This document shows positions 51,535 to 60,176 of a DNA stretch of 64,000 nt, in pieces. The notes under the pieces were generated by a model. It was not told the DNA's origin. It saw only the letters and a program-made list of their open reading frames with translations, and searched no databases. Position 1 is the stretch's first letter. Each line of letters begins with the position of its first letter. The DNA comes from Nonomuraea dietziae (GTDB lineage: Bacteria; Actinomycetota; Actinomycetes; Streptosporangiales; Streptosporangiaceae), in the NCBI RefSeq assembly GCF_014195505.1, contig NZ_JACIBV010000002.1, positions 62,001-126,000 of the forward strand. The letters are read 5' to 3'. The translations under genes were made by a program, and so were the position numbers.

Positions 51535-52311
51535 ATGGCCGGGGTGAGCTTTGGGTTGCTGGGTCCGATCAGGGTCTGGAGCGGCGGGCAAGAGCTGGAC
51601 GTCGGGTCTCCGCAACAGCGGGGGGTGCTGGCCCTGCTGCTCCTGAGTGAGGGGCGGCAGGTCACGCTCGACGAGATCGTGAGCTCGTTGTGGGGCCGCG
51701 AGGCGCCGCGCAGCGCCGTCGTGAGCACCCGTACCTACGTCTCCCGTCTGCGCCGGGTGCTGACCGCCGTCGGTGCCGGCGGGCTGGGCACCGAGGCGGA
51801 GATCAGGTCGGCGGGCGGCGGCTACCAGCTGGTTGTGGACCCCGGGGCGCTCGACGTGATGGTGTTCAGGCAGACCACCGCCGCCGCGCGGGAGGCCCGC
51901 AGGCGGGGGGAGGTCGCAGAGGCATCCCGGCTGCTGCGCGGCGCCCTGGCACTATGGCGCGGACCGGCCTTCGAGGGGCTGGGCGGAGCCTTCTTCGAGG
52001 GCCGCCGCGCCTGGCTGGAGCAGCTGCGCGCGTCAGCCATGGAGGAGCGCTGGGCACTCGACATCGCGCGGGGCGACTGTGGCGAGGCGATCGCCGACCT
52101 GCTGCTCGCGACGGCGGCGAAGCCTTATCGCGAGCGGTTGTGGGAGTTGCTGATGTGGGCCCTCGACCGCGACGGCCGCCCCGTGGAAGCTCTGTCGGCC
52201 TATGACAGGATCGCCCGGTTGCTGGACGATGACCTGGGACTGGGGCCCGGTCCTGGCCTGCGGAGGATGTACGCCCGGATCAGGACGGCGGCCGACGCCT
52301 CATTCGTCTGA
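51535..52311 (+). CDS. Small SARP-family transcriptional activator
   Basis: 258 residues from ATG 51535 after GGGGGA. A SARP DNA-binding domain (SFGLLGPIRVWSGGQELDVG, STRTYVSRLRRVL) is followed by a BTAD domain (VDPGALDVMVFRQTTAAARE, LLMWALDRDGRPVEALSAYD). It ends soon after, as in ActII-ORF4 and RedD pathway-specific activators. It diverges from the large SARP gene; no biosynthetic genes are adjacent in this window. Confidence 0.9.
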   Translation: MAGVSFGLLGPIRVWSGGQELDVGSPQQRGVLALLLLSEGRQVTLDEIVSSLWGREAPRSAVVSTRTYVSRLRRVLTAVGAGGLGTEAEIRSAGGGYQLVVDPGALDVMVFRQTTAAAREARRRGEVAEASRLLRGALALWRGPAFEGLGGAFFEGRRAWLEQLRASAMEERWALDIARGDCGEAIADLLLATAAKPYRERLWELLMWALDRDGRPVEALSAYDRIARLLDDDLGLGPGPGLRRMYARIRTAADASFV

Positions 52312-52370
52312 GCCACTCCACGGGCCGCGCCCGTCCGCCAAGGACGCCGTGGGCAGCGGCAGAAAGCCCC

Positions 52371-55139
52371 CTATCGAAAGGAAGACCCTTCCCCGAGGGT
52401 CTTGAGCACCCGCGCGAGATCGGCCCGGGAGCCCACTCCGAGCTTGGGGAAGATCCGGTGCAGATGGGTGCTGACGGTCCGGTGAGAGAGGTACAGCCGT
52501 TGTCCGATCTCCCGGTTCGTCAGCCCCTCGGCGACCAGCTGCGCGATGTTCAGCTCGTGCGGGGTGAGCTTTTCCCGCGCGTCCGGGTCCCGGTTCGGGC
52601 TCGACTCCCCCGCGCCGCGCAGCTCCCGTCGTGCGCGCTCACCCCATGCGGCCATGCCGAGCGCGTCGAAGGTCTCCCTGGCCGTGCGCAGGTGCGAGCG
52701 AGATTCCGCGGCCCGGCGCTGCCGCCGCAACCATTCGCCGAACGCCAGATGGAGGCGTCCTCGTTCGGCGGGCCACCCGGACAGGTCCGCCCGCAGCGCG
52801 GCCGTGAACCGCTTCTCCGCCTCCTCGTTCGGTGCCAGCACGGCGCGCGCGTAGCGCAACCCGATGTGCAACGCCGGTGACGGCGTCGATGCGGCCAGCG
52901 GCTCTACCTCGCGCAGGATGTCCCGCATGGTGTCGGCCCGCCCGGCACGCACGGCAGCCTCGGTGAGCTCTGCGAGGCAGTAAGCGCGCAGGGCCAGCTG
53001 GTAGGCGGGGTCCGAGGGGTCGAGTATCCGGCTCAGGGCGGCGAACGCGTCGCCGAAGCGCTCCTCGCTCAAGGCCGTGAGCCCGCGCGCGAGCTGGACG
53101 GTGGCCAGGACGGGCCGGGCACCGGCGGGAAGTGCGACGCGTTCGGCCTCATCGGCGAGTGTTCCGGCCCGCCCGTGGTCGCCCCTCAGCGCGGCGATCT
53201 CGGCCTGGACGGCCGTGGCCAGCCCGTACATGAACGGCTGACCGGTCTCCTGGGCGAGCTTGGCGGCCTCCGCCGCGACCGGCACGGCCGAGGCCAGGTC
53301 GCCGAGCCGGACCTGGCTCCACGCCTGAACGGCCAGTGTCCGGGGCAGCAGCCCGAGCCGGCCCTGGGCGCGCAGGCCGGGCGCGGCCGCCGCGGAGAAG
53401 CGGGCAGCCAGGCCGAACGCCCCGACCTGCAGGGCCGCGCTGCCCAGGTAGCGATCGATCTCCGGGGCGGCTCCGGCCACGCCGGCCAGTTTGCGCAGCA
53501 GGTCGAGCGTGATGCCGCCCCGCTCGAACGGCGCGACGTAAGCGGCGATCGCGACCATGCGCGGGTCGTCGGCAGGAACGGGCAGCCGGTCGGCCACGCC
53601 CAGCAGCGAGCGGCGCGCGGCCGTACCCGGTTCGGACCAGAAGCAGCGCATTGCGGCGCCCCACAGGATCCGGACAGCCGGCTCCACCTCCCCGTCGGCG
53701 GCCACTGATGCGGCCAGCTCGGCCAGCTCTGACACGCGGGAGACGTCCTCGCGCACCCCGTCCTCGAAGCCGCTGAGCAACCAGGCGGCAGTGGCGCGCC
53801 GACGCGGCGAGAGTTCGAGAGCGTGTGCGTCGCGCACCAGACGCTCGGCCGTGACGCGACTGCCGGATTCGACCGCGAGCTCGGCCGCTCTCAGCAACCT
53901 GAGCGCCTTCCGATCCTGCCCCTCACTCAGCCGGGCCGCCTGCTCCAGCGCCGCGATCGCGGCGGCGACCCCGCCCCGGTGCCGGGCCCGGTCGGCCGCG
54001 CGGTCCAGCTCGGCCGCCACGCCCTCGTCGGCTCCCGCCGTCGCGGCGGCCCGGTGCCAGGCTCGCCGGTCCGGCTGTTCGTGCAGCGTCTCGGCGAGGG
54101 CCAGGTGGGCCCGCCGGCGTTCGGCGAGCGTCGAAGCCGCCGCGATGGCCGACCGCATCAGGGGATGACGGAACGCCACCGCGCCGATGGCGAGCTCGAT
54201 CAACCGGACCTCGGCGGCCGGTGCGAGGATCTCCAGCTCGGCCGTCGACCCCAGGATCAGGCTCGTGGCCGCGAGCGTTTCGGAGACCGAATCGCTCTGG
54301 TTGAGCGCCGCGACCAGCAGGGCGGTGCGGGTCGGCGCCGGCAGGGCGGCTACCCGGGCGGTGAACGCCCGCTCAAGACGCTCGCTCAGCGGCGGCACCG
54401 TACCCAGCCCGCCCAGGCGATCGCTCAGCGGCAGCGCCGGACCTGGGCCGCCGTGGCGTCCCAGGGCCGCCGGCAGCTCGGTCAGCGCCAGCGGGTTCCC
54501 TGCGGCCTCCTCCAGCAGCCACGCCCGCATCGCTGAGGTGAGGTCGGGGGCGATCGAGTCCAGGAGCTCGGCGGCGACCTCGGCGGAGAGCCGGTCAACG
54601 GGCATCGGGCACAGGCCGGCGTCCTGCACGGACGAGCGCTCACCTTCCCGGAGCGTCGCGACCATGACGATGGGCTCGGACTCGATCCGGCGCGCCACGA
54701 AGGCGAGGACGTCGGCACTGGCGCGATCGAGCCAGTGCGCGTCCTCGGCGACGACCAGCAACGACCGGACGGCGGCCGCCTCCGCCAGCAGGGTCAGCGT
54801 GGCCAGGCCGACGAGGTAGACGCTGGGTTCGGCCGCTTCGGCGAGCCCCAACGCGCTGCGCAGGGCGTCACGCTGCGGGGCCGGCAGCGTGTCCACGCCC
54901 GCCCGGACCGGGTACAGCAGTTGGTGCAACCCGGCGTAGACGAGGTTCTGCTCGGCCTCCACGCCGGTCGTCGTCAGGACGCGCAGGCCCGCGGCCGACG
55001 CCGCGGAGACGGCCTCCGCCACGAGCGCGGACTTCCCGATGCCGGCCTCCCCCCGAATGAGAACGCCGCTGCCGTCTCCGGGGTCGTCGACGAGCTTGGC
55101 CAGGGCCTTCAGCTCGGCTTCCCGTCCGAAAAGCGGCAT
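52371..55139 (-). CDS. LuxR-family ATP-binding regulator (LAL type) 1
   Basis: 922 residues. The N-terminal STAND-type ATPase has Walker A IRGEAGIGKSALVAEA and an acidic Walker B (LLVVAEDAHWLDRASADVLA). A long TPR-like middle is followed by a LuxR helix-turn-helix at about 855-915 (LTPHELNIAQLVAEGLTNRE, LYLSHRTVSTHLHRIFPKLG). LAL regulators bind inducers and activate nearby promoters. The gene diverges from a broken oxidoreductase gene, with a palindromic box half-site between them. Confidence 0.93.
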   Translation of the reverse strand: MPLFGREAELKALAKLVDDPGDGSGVLIRGEAGIGKSALVAEAVSAASAAGLRVLTTTGVEAEQNLVYAGLHQLLYPVRAGVDTLPAPQRDALRSALGLAEAAEPSVYLVGLATLTLLAEAAAVRSLLVVAEDAHWLDRASADVLAFVARRIESEPIVMVATLREGERSSVQDAGLCPMPVDRLSAEVAAELLDSIAPDLTSAMRAWLLEEAAGNPLALTELPAALGRHGGPGPALPLSDRLGGLGTVPPLSERLERAFTARVAALPAPTRTALLVAALNQSDSVSETLAATSLILGSTAELEILAPAAEVRLIELAIGAVAFRHPLMRSAIAAASTLAERRRAHLALAETLHEQPDRRAWHRAAATAGADEGVAAELDRAADRARHRGGVAAAIAALEQAARLSEGQDRKALRLLRAAELAVESGSRVTAERLVRDAHALELSPRRRATAAWLLSGFEDGVREDVSRVSELAELAASVAADGEVEPAVRILWGAAMRCFWSEPGTAARRSLLGVADRLPVPADDPRMVAIAAYVAPFERGGITLDLLRKLAGVAGAAPEIDRYLGSAALQVGAFGLAARFSAAAAPGLRAQGRLGLLPRTLAVQAWSQVRLGDLASAVPVAAEAAKLAQETGQPFMYGLATAVQAEIAALRGDHGRAGTLADEAERVALPAGARPVLATVQLARGLTALSEERFGDAFAALSRILDPSDPAYQLALRAYCLAELTEAAVRAGRADTMRDILREVEPLAASTPSPALHIGLRYARAVLAPNEEAEKRFTAALRADLSGWPAERGRLHLAFGEWLRRQRRAAESRSHLRTARETFDALGMAAWGERARRELRGAGESSPNRDPDAREKLTPHELNIAQLVAEGLTNREIGQRLYLSHRTVSTHLHRIFPKLGVGSRADLARVLKTLGEGSSFR

Positions 55140-55369
55140 GGTGCGGCACTCCTACCCTCGGGGCCCCCGGCTGTCGAGCCCCAGCCGTGCGCGACGTTCT
55201 GCCGCGACACTACCGAAGGCTCGCGCCCGGATCGCGCGGCGCCGTCGGGCAAGCGGACGTATACGTTTGAGATGGACGCCCTCCCCAGACGTCAACCGTT
55301 CGTCAACGACGTCTCCCCCCGCTGCTTCTCGCTCCCCGGCATATCGACCAACACTGATGCCGTGGTTGA

Positions 55370-56055
55370 GACCCGCCTCATTCACGCCTTCCACCGGCGC
55401 GCCACGACGGATCCGGTGCTGCTGGCCAAGCAGAGCGCGACACTCGACATGGTGTCCGGTGGCCGGGTCACGCTGGGTCTCGGGGTCGGCGCGCGGGAGG
55501 ACGACTTCCAGGGCCGTGGGCACCGATCACGCCTCCCGGGGGCGGCGGATGGACGAGCAGCTGGCGACCATGCGCAAGGTCTGGGCCGGCGAACCGGTCG
55601 CTCCTGGCCTCGGGCCGGTCGGTCCGTCCCCGGTGAGCGCGGGAGGTCCCGAGCTTCTCTTCGGCGGCCTCGCGCAGCCGGCGCTGGCCCGGATCGCCCG
55701 CTGGGGCGCCGGCTACATATGCCCGGCCCCACCCGGATACGCGGGGGCGTTGTTCGAGCTCGTCAGACGACAGTGGAAGGACGCGGGCCGGCCGGGCGAA
55801 CCGCTGCTCGTCGCCCAGATCAACGTCGCGCCGGGGCCGGAGTCCACCGTGGCGGAGGCTCGGGAGTCACTCCTGCGCTATTACGCGTTCGCACCGGAGC
55901 TCGCCGCGCAGGCCCTGCGGGCGATGGCGACGACCGCCAAGGAGATCAGGGAAACCGTCGCCGCCTATCTCGACCTCGGAGCGCATGAGGTGATGCTCAG
56001 CTGCTGGTCCGACGACATCGAGCAGATCGACCGGCTGGCGGACCTCCTGGCGTGA
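55370..56055 (+). pseudogene. LLM-class flavin-dependent oxidoreductase, truncated and frameshifted
   Basis: From about 55390 the plus strand reads TTDPVLLAKQSATLDMVSGG then GLGVGAREDDFQ, the conserved middle of bacterial luciferase-like F420/FMN oxidoreductases. Near 55516 an extra G shifts the frame; correcting it gives AVGTDHASRGRRMDEQLATM, and the remainder runs to LADLLA at 56055. The first 90 or so residues of the family are missing. It is non-functional as written. The stretch 55140-55369 holds the palindromic box and a possible start remnant. Confidence 0.75.
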
Positions 56056-56132
56056 CCTTTCGGTCAGGGTGCGGCTGCTTCTGATCGCCGCCCGCCGATG
56101 ACCGCCCCGCTGGATGTGCACTGCAGCTAGTA

Positions 56133-56148
56133 TGGACTAGCGAGTCCA
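56133..56148. promoter_or_regulatory. TetR operator before the tetR gene
   Basis: TGGACT-N4-AGTCCA, a 16-base palindrome 15 bases before the tetR start. The same arms and spacing recur at 56811-56826, so the regulator probably controls itself and the aldo/keto reductase gene. Confidence 0.75.
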
Positions 56149-56163
56149 GTCTGGGGGGCGGTC

Positions 56164-56769
56164 ATGCGTACTCTGACCCGCAAGGGCGCCGCGACGCGGC
56201 AGCGCATTCTCGAGGGCGCGGCGGCGCACATCCGCGAGCACGGCGTGGCCGGCATGACACTCGACGACGTGCTGGCCAGGACCGCGACGAGCAAGAGCCA
56301 GCTCTTCCACTACTTCCCGGACGGCCGGGAGGAACTGCTGCTGGCCGTGGCCCGTTTCGAGGCCGACCGGGTGCTGGAGGACCAGCGGCCCCAGCTCGGC
56401 GACCTCACCTCCTGGCCCGCCTGGCGGTCGTGGCGGGACAAGGTCGTCGACCGCTACCGCAGGCAGGGCCGCCTGTGCCCGCTCAACTCCGTCACCTCGC
56501 AGCTGGGCAGCCGCACGCCCGGCGCGCAGGCCGTGGTCACCGAGCTGATGCACCGCTGGCAGGCCGAGATCGCCACCGGCGTGCGGCACATGCAGGAGGC
56601 CGGCGAGATCGACCCGGGCCTCGACCCCGACCGCGCGGCGGCAGCCCTGCTCGCCGGCATCCAGGGCGGCGTACTGATCCAGATGTCCACCGGCGAGACC
56701 GATCATCTGGAAGCCGCCCTCGACATGGGCATCGCCCACCTGCGCGCCAGCAGGCTCGCGCCGTCTTGA
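56164..56769 (+). CDS. TetR-family transcriptional regulator
   Basis: 201 residues; ATG 56164 after GGGGGG. The N-terminal helix-turn-helix is RKGAATRQRILEGAAAHIRE then TLDDVLARTATSKSQLFHYF. The C-terminal half (LNSVTSQLGSRTPGAQAVVT, LAGIQGGVLIQMS) matches the LmrA/YxaF-like ligand domain. Matching palindromes sit at its own promoter and at that of the next gene, pointing to a repressor of the aldo/keto reductase. Confidence 0.93.
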   Translation: MRTLTRKGAATRQRILEGAAAHIREHGVAGMTLDDVLARTATSKSQLFHYFPDGREELLLAVARFEADRVLEDQRPQLGDLTSWPAWRSWRDKVVDRYRRQGRLCPLNSVTSQLGSRTPGAQAVVTELMHRWQAEIATGVRHMQEAGEIDPGLDPDRAAAALLAGIQGGVLIQMSTGETDHLEAALDMGIAHLRASRLAPS

Positions 56770-56810
56770 CGGAGGGCTCATTCACCCGCCAAGGCGGCGA
56801 CCAGGCTTTT

Positions 56811-56826
56811 TGGACTTGACAGTCCA
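56811..56826. promoter_or_regulatory. TetR operator before the aldo/keto reductase
   Basis: TGGACT-N4-AGTCCA, identical in arms and spacing to 56133-56148. It includes TTGACA at 56816-56821, a plausible -35 hexamer, so a bound repressor would exclude RNA polymerase. It lies 74 bases before the start. Confidence 0.75.
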
Positions 56827-56899
56827 TTTCTCGCTGCGCAAGCTGACGAGTGTCCATCCCGACCTCCTCGAATCTGCTTGCGAACGGAGTGGCACCCTC

Positions 56900-58009
56900 A
56901 TGTCCTTGGACCACTACTACCTGCTCGGACGTTCCGGGCTGCGCGTCAGCCGGCTGGCACTGGGCACGATGAATTTCGGCACCGGCGGTTTCCATGCCGC
57001 GTACGGCAAGACCGAGAAGGAGGCCCGCCCGATCTTCCGCAGCTATCTCGAAGCGGGCGGGAACTTCATCGACACCGCGGATTTCTACACCGCCGGCGAG
57101 AGCGAGACCATCCTCGGCAACCTCATCGCGGAAGCCAAGGTGCGCGACAGGGTGGTGCTCACCACCAAGTTCACCAACAGCGTCGCGCCCGGAGATCCGA
57201 ACGCGGGAGGCAACGGCCGCAAGCACATGATCAGAGCGGTCGAGACGTCACTGCGCCGCCTGCGCACCGACTACATCGACCTGTTCCTGCTGCACACCTG
57301 GGACCGGATCACCCCCGTCGAGGAGGTCATGCGGACCTTCGACGACCTCACCAGGGCCGGAAAGATCCGCTACGCGGGCCTGTCCGACGTGCCCAGCTGG
57401 TACGCGGCGAGGGCCCAGACCCTTGCCGAGGTCCACTCCCTCGTACCGGTGGTCAGCCTGCAACTGCCCTACTCCCTCATCGACCGGACGATCGAGCTGG
57501 AGCACGTCCCCATGGGGCAGAGCCTGGGACTCGGGATCACCGCATGGAGCCCGCTCGGCAGTGGCTTCCTCACCGGCAAGTACCGGAGTGCCGACCAGGG
57601 TCTGGCCGGAGACGGCCGGCTCAGCGGCGCGAGCTCCCCCGGACGCTCGTGGACGGAGCGGGACTGGCGGCTGCTGGCGGCGGTCGAGAGCGTCGCCGGC
57701 AAGCTCGGCGTGACGATGGCCCAGGTCGCGCTGAACTGGGTCGCCACCCGGCCCGGTGTCGCCTCGGCGATCGTCGGGGCGAGCAACGCGGACCAGCTCG
57801 ACGCCAACATGGCGGCCCTCGACTTCGACCTGCCGGCCGAGCTGCTCGACGAGCTCGACGAGGCCGGCGCCGTGCCACGCCAGTCGGTCTACCAGATGTT
57901 CACGCCGGACTATCAGAGCTGGCTGGTCAGTCCGGGCGTCAAGGTCGGGGACAAGCCGGCCGGATATGCCCCCGCCGTACGGAACTGGGCATCCGCACGC
58001 AGCGCCTGA
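56900..58009 (+). CDS. Aldo/keto reductase
   Basis: 369 residues from ATG 56900 (RBS GGAG). A (beta/alpha)8 NADPH-dependent reductase. Catalytic Asp and Tyr are in NFIDTADFYTAGESE, Lys in VVLTTKFTNS, and the His in YIDLFLLHTWD. NADPH contacts are in AWSPLGSGFLTGKYR and AIVGASNADQLDANMAALDF. It resembles the YajO/PhnX-like group that reduces aldehydes and ketones. Control by the upstream TetR repressor suggests induction by a reactive carbonyl or drug. Confidence 0.95.
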   Translation: MSLDHYYLLGRSGLRVSRLALGTMNFGTGGFHAAYGKTEKEARPIFRSYLEAGGNFIDTADFYTAGESETILGNLIAEAKVRDRVVLTTKFTNSVAPGDPNAGGNGRKHMIRAVETSLRRLRTDYIDLFLLHTWDRITPVEEVMRTFDDLTRAGKIRYAGLSDVPSWYAARAQTLAEVHSLVPVVSLQLPYSLIDRTIELEHVPMGQSLGLGITAWSPLGSGFLTGKYRSADQGLAGDGRLSGASSPGRSWTERDWRLLAAVESVAGKLGVTMAQVALNWVATRPGVASAIVGASNADQLDANMAALDFDLPAELLDELDEAGAVPRQSVYQMFTPDYQSWLVSPGVKVGDKPAGYAPAVRNWASARSA

Positions 58010-58058
58010 CGGACTTCGCGCGCCGTGCATGCGGCGGCCCTGGCTGCCCGCACCGCCG

Positions 58059-58088
58059 CGTATACGCGTCGTCAACGTTTCGCATGCG
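58059..58088. promoter_or_regulatory. Palindromic box upstream of the membrane-protein gene
   Basis: CGTATACG-N14-CGCATGCG, with the inner sequence CGTCGTCAACGTTT. The inner bases match the box at 59965-59994 at 12 of 14 positions. It lies 24 bases before the start of the membrane protein. Confidence 0.55.
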
Positions 58089-58111
58089 GGCGGCCCCTAT
58101 GGTCATGCGCC

Positions 58112-59023
58112 ATGTCGAGTCACCCCATATCTCTCGAACCGCCGGAGACACCGGCACTTCCGGATGCCCACGCCCCCGTGACGCGGGAGGACGGTGGCGG
58201 TGTCCTGGAACTGCTCGAACGCATCGGATCCATCGTCGTGCCGATCGCGGTGGCGCTCTACGCGCTCCTCTACATCGGCATCGAGCAGATATATGCCGTC
58301 TTCGGTGTCAACCCGCAGCAGGTGGGCGTCGACCAGGCGGTGCTGCTCGGCCGTATGACGAGCACCTTGGTCCTGCTCCTGCTGGTCGCCATCCCACTGC
58401 TCGGCCTCTTCGTCGGTCTGGGCTGGCTGGCCGACAGGATGACCCGGGGTGCGGCGGCCAGGCTCGTCCGCAGGATCAGGGAGCTGCCCTGGATCGCCGC
58501 AGCGCTGGCGGCACTGTGGTGCGGGGCTACGTACTGGGGCCTCTTCAACCTCTTCGGCGATCTTGACCTGTTCGTCATGGTCGTCATCGCGGTGGGGCTC
58601 GGCGTGCTGGCCTTCCTGATCCCGTTTCGGCTGTTGCGTCGCAAGGCGGTCGGGCGCGCCGGGACCAAGGTGCTCGTCGGCGGCCTGACCGGGGCCGGCC
58701 TGGGCTTCCTGCTCATCCTGGGGCTCGTCGAGGGCGCGATCGACGTCCAGGACAGCGGTCAGTCCAACGAACTGCTGAACGCCGTGGGCTTCCAGGATCA
58801 GTGGGCGGTGGTCAAGAGCGCCGAGGACGACAAGCCGCTCTACGACGGCCGCTGGATGATGCTGCTGGGTGAGAGCGACGGCACGTACGTCCTGTACGAC
58901 TGCGACAAGCTCGAGACCCTCCGAAGGCCGATGGAGACCACCAACCTCGGTCAGATCGAGCTCGATCCCGAACGTGAGGCGGGCTTCACCTGCGGCGGAC
59001 TGGCGCAGCAGAACACCCCGTAA
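58112..59023 (+). CDS. Membrane protein of unknown function
   Basis: 303 residues from ATG 58112. About four membrane helices occur: IGSIVVPIAVALYALLYIGI, TSTLVLLLLVAIPLLGLFVG, FNLFGDLDLFVMVVIAVGLG and VGGLTGAGLGFLLILGLVEG. After the last helix about 90 residues (VQDSGQSNELLNAVGFQDQW to GGLAQQNTP) lie outside or inside and contain two Cys. No family is recognised. It is 22 bases from the next gene and may be co-transcribed with it. Confidence 0.7.
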   Translation: MSSHPISLEPPETPALPDAHAPVTREDGGGVLELLERIGSIVVPIAVALYALLYIGIEQIYAVFGVNPQQVGVDQAVLLGRMTSTLVLLLLVAIPLLGLFVGLGWLADRMTRGAAARLVRRIRELPWIAAALAALWCGATYWGLFNLFGDLDLFVMVVIAVGLGVLAFLIPFRLLRRKAVGRAGTKVLVGGLTGAGLGFLLILGLVEGAIDVQDSGQSNELLNAVGFQDQWAVVKSAEDDKPLYDGRWMMLLGESDGTYVLYDCDKLETLRRPMETTNLGQIELDPEREAGFTCGGLAQQNTP

Positions 59024-59044
59024 CACCGTAAGCAAGGAAGGCAC

Positions 59045-59947
59045 ATGAACACCGCCGTCACGACCCCGCTGTCGCCGGGTACGCACACCGTCAACCTCGA
59101 GCGCGTCGCCCAGCGCTACCACGTCGCCGGGACCGGGCCCGTCTGCCTGGCCCACCCCGGCGGTCCGGGGCTGTCGTGGGAGTACCTGCGGATGCCGGCG
59201 GCTGAGGAGCACCTGACCATGGTGTACGTCGAGCCGATCGGGACGGGCGCCTCCGGCCGGCTGCCGGCGCATCCGCACGGCTACACGCGCGAACGCTACG
59301 CACAGGCCCTGGACGGGCTGATCCGGCACCTCGGCGTCGCCCGCGTTCACCTGCTCGGCCACTCGCACGGCGGCTTCGTCGCGCAGCACTACGCCTTGAC
59401 GCGCCCCGACCGGCTCGCCGGCGTCGTCCTGTACGACAGCGCCCCGGTGACCGGCCCCGAGCACTTCGCCGAGGCGGCGCGCAACATGGAGGTGTTCGCG
59501 CGGCGCAACGCGGGCAGGCCAGGGCTGCGGGACGTCCTCGACGCGTGGGAGTCGCTGGGCGGGCTCGCGGACGACGAGGCGGTCACCCTGGCCGCCCGCG
59601 GGCTGCTGCCCGCCTACCTCGCCGACTACTGGGACCACCAGGAAGAGTACGCGTCGCTGTTTTCGGTGACAGGCACCTACATCTCCGGCCTGGACGACCG
59701 ACTCGTCCCCGATGCCATCGACGACCGGGCGATGCTCGGCTCGTTCGCCGTACCGGCGCTGGTCATCGCCGGCCGCCACGACGTCATCTGCGGCCCGCGC
59801 TGGGCAGGAGAGCTGGCCGACGGGATTCCCCACGCCGAGCTGGTCCTGTTGGAGAACAGCGGCCATCTCGGTCACGTCGAGGAGCCGGACACCTTCGCCC
59901 GTGCCGTGACGGCCTTCGTGGCGGGAAGTGCCCGTGACCACTCCTGA
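59045..59947 (+). CDS. Alpha/beta hydrolase (proline iminopeptidase-like)
   Basis: 300 residues; RBS AAGGAAGG. Oxyanion stretch VCLAHPGGPGLSWEYLR (HGGPG-like), nucleophile in VHLLGHSHGGFVAQHYALTR, Asp in VIAGRHDVICGPRW and His in ENSGHLGHVEEPD. The helical cap is at about 130-200. Members cleave N-terminal proline peptides or small esters and lactones. Located between a membrane protein and a LAL regulator. Confidence 0.88.
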   Translation: MNTAVTTPLSPGTHTVNLERVAQRYHVAGTGPVCLAHPGGPGLSWEYLRMPAAEEHLTMVYVEPIGTGASGRLPAHPHGYTRERYAQALDGLIRHLGVARVHLLGHSHGGFVAQHYALTRPDRLAGVVLYDSAPVTGPEHFAEAARNMEVFARRNAGRPGLRDVLDAWESLGGLADDEAVTLAARGLLPAYLADYWDHQEEYASLFSVTGTYISGLDDRLVPDAIDDRAMLGSFAVPALVIAGRHDVICGPRWAGELADGIPHAELVLLENSGHLGHVEEPDTFARAVTAFVAGSARDHS

Positions 59948-59964
59948 GCGGCCCTGCCCTGGCG

Positions 59965-59994
59965 TGTATACGCGTCGTCAACCGTTCGTATACA
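59965..59994. promoter_or_regulatory. 30-base palindromic box upstream of the second LAL gene
   Basis: TGTATACG-N14-CGTATACA with inner CGTCGTCAACCGTT, a near-perfect two-armed palindrome. The core CGTCAACCGTTCGT also occurs at 55291-55304, between the first LAL gene and the broken oxidoreductase, where CGTATACG is at 55259-55266. These are probably binding sites of a shared regulator. Confidence 0.6.
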
Positions 59995-60176
59995 GCAAGA
60001 CCGCCTGTCGCGGGCTCCGCGTGCCCACCACCGTGCGGGGCCGGCGCGCCCGCGCGGGGTGCCGACGCCTCGCGGCGGTTACGGCGGCGGCGCTCGCTGA
60101 TCGTCACCCGCGGAGGCGGCTCGTTTCCACGGGCCCTTCGCGGTTGACGGCGATGACCTGAAGGAGTGAGGGAAGC

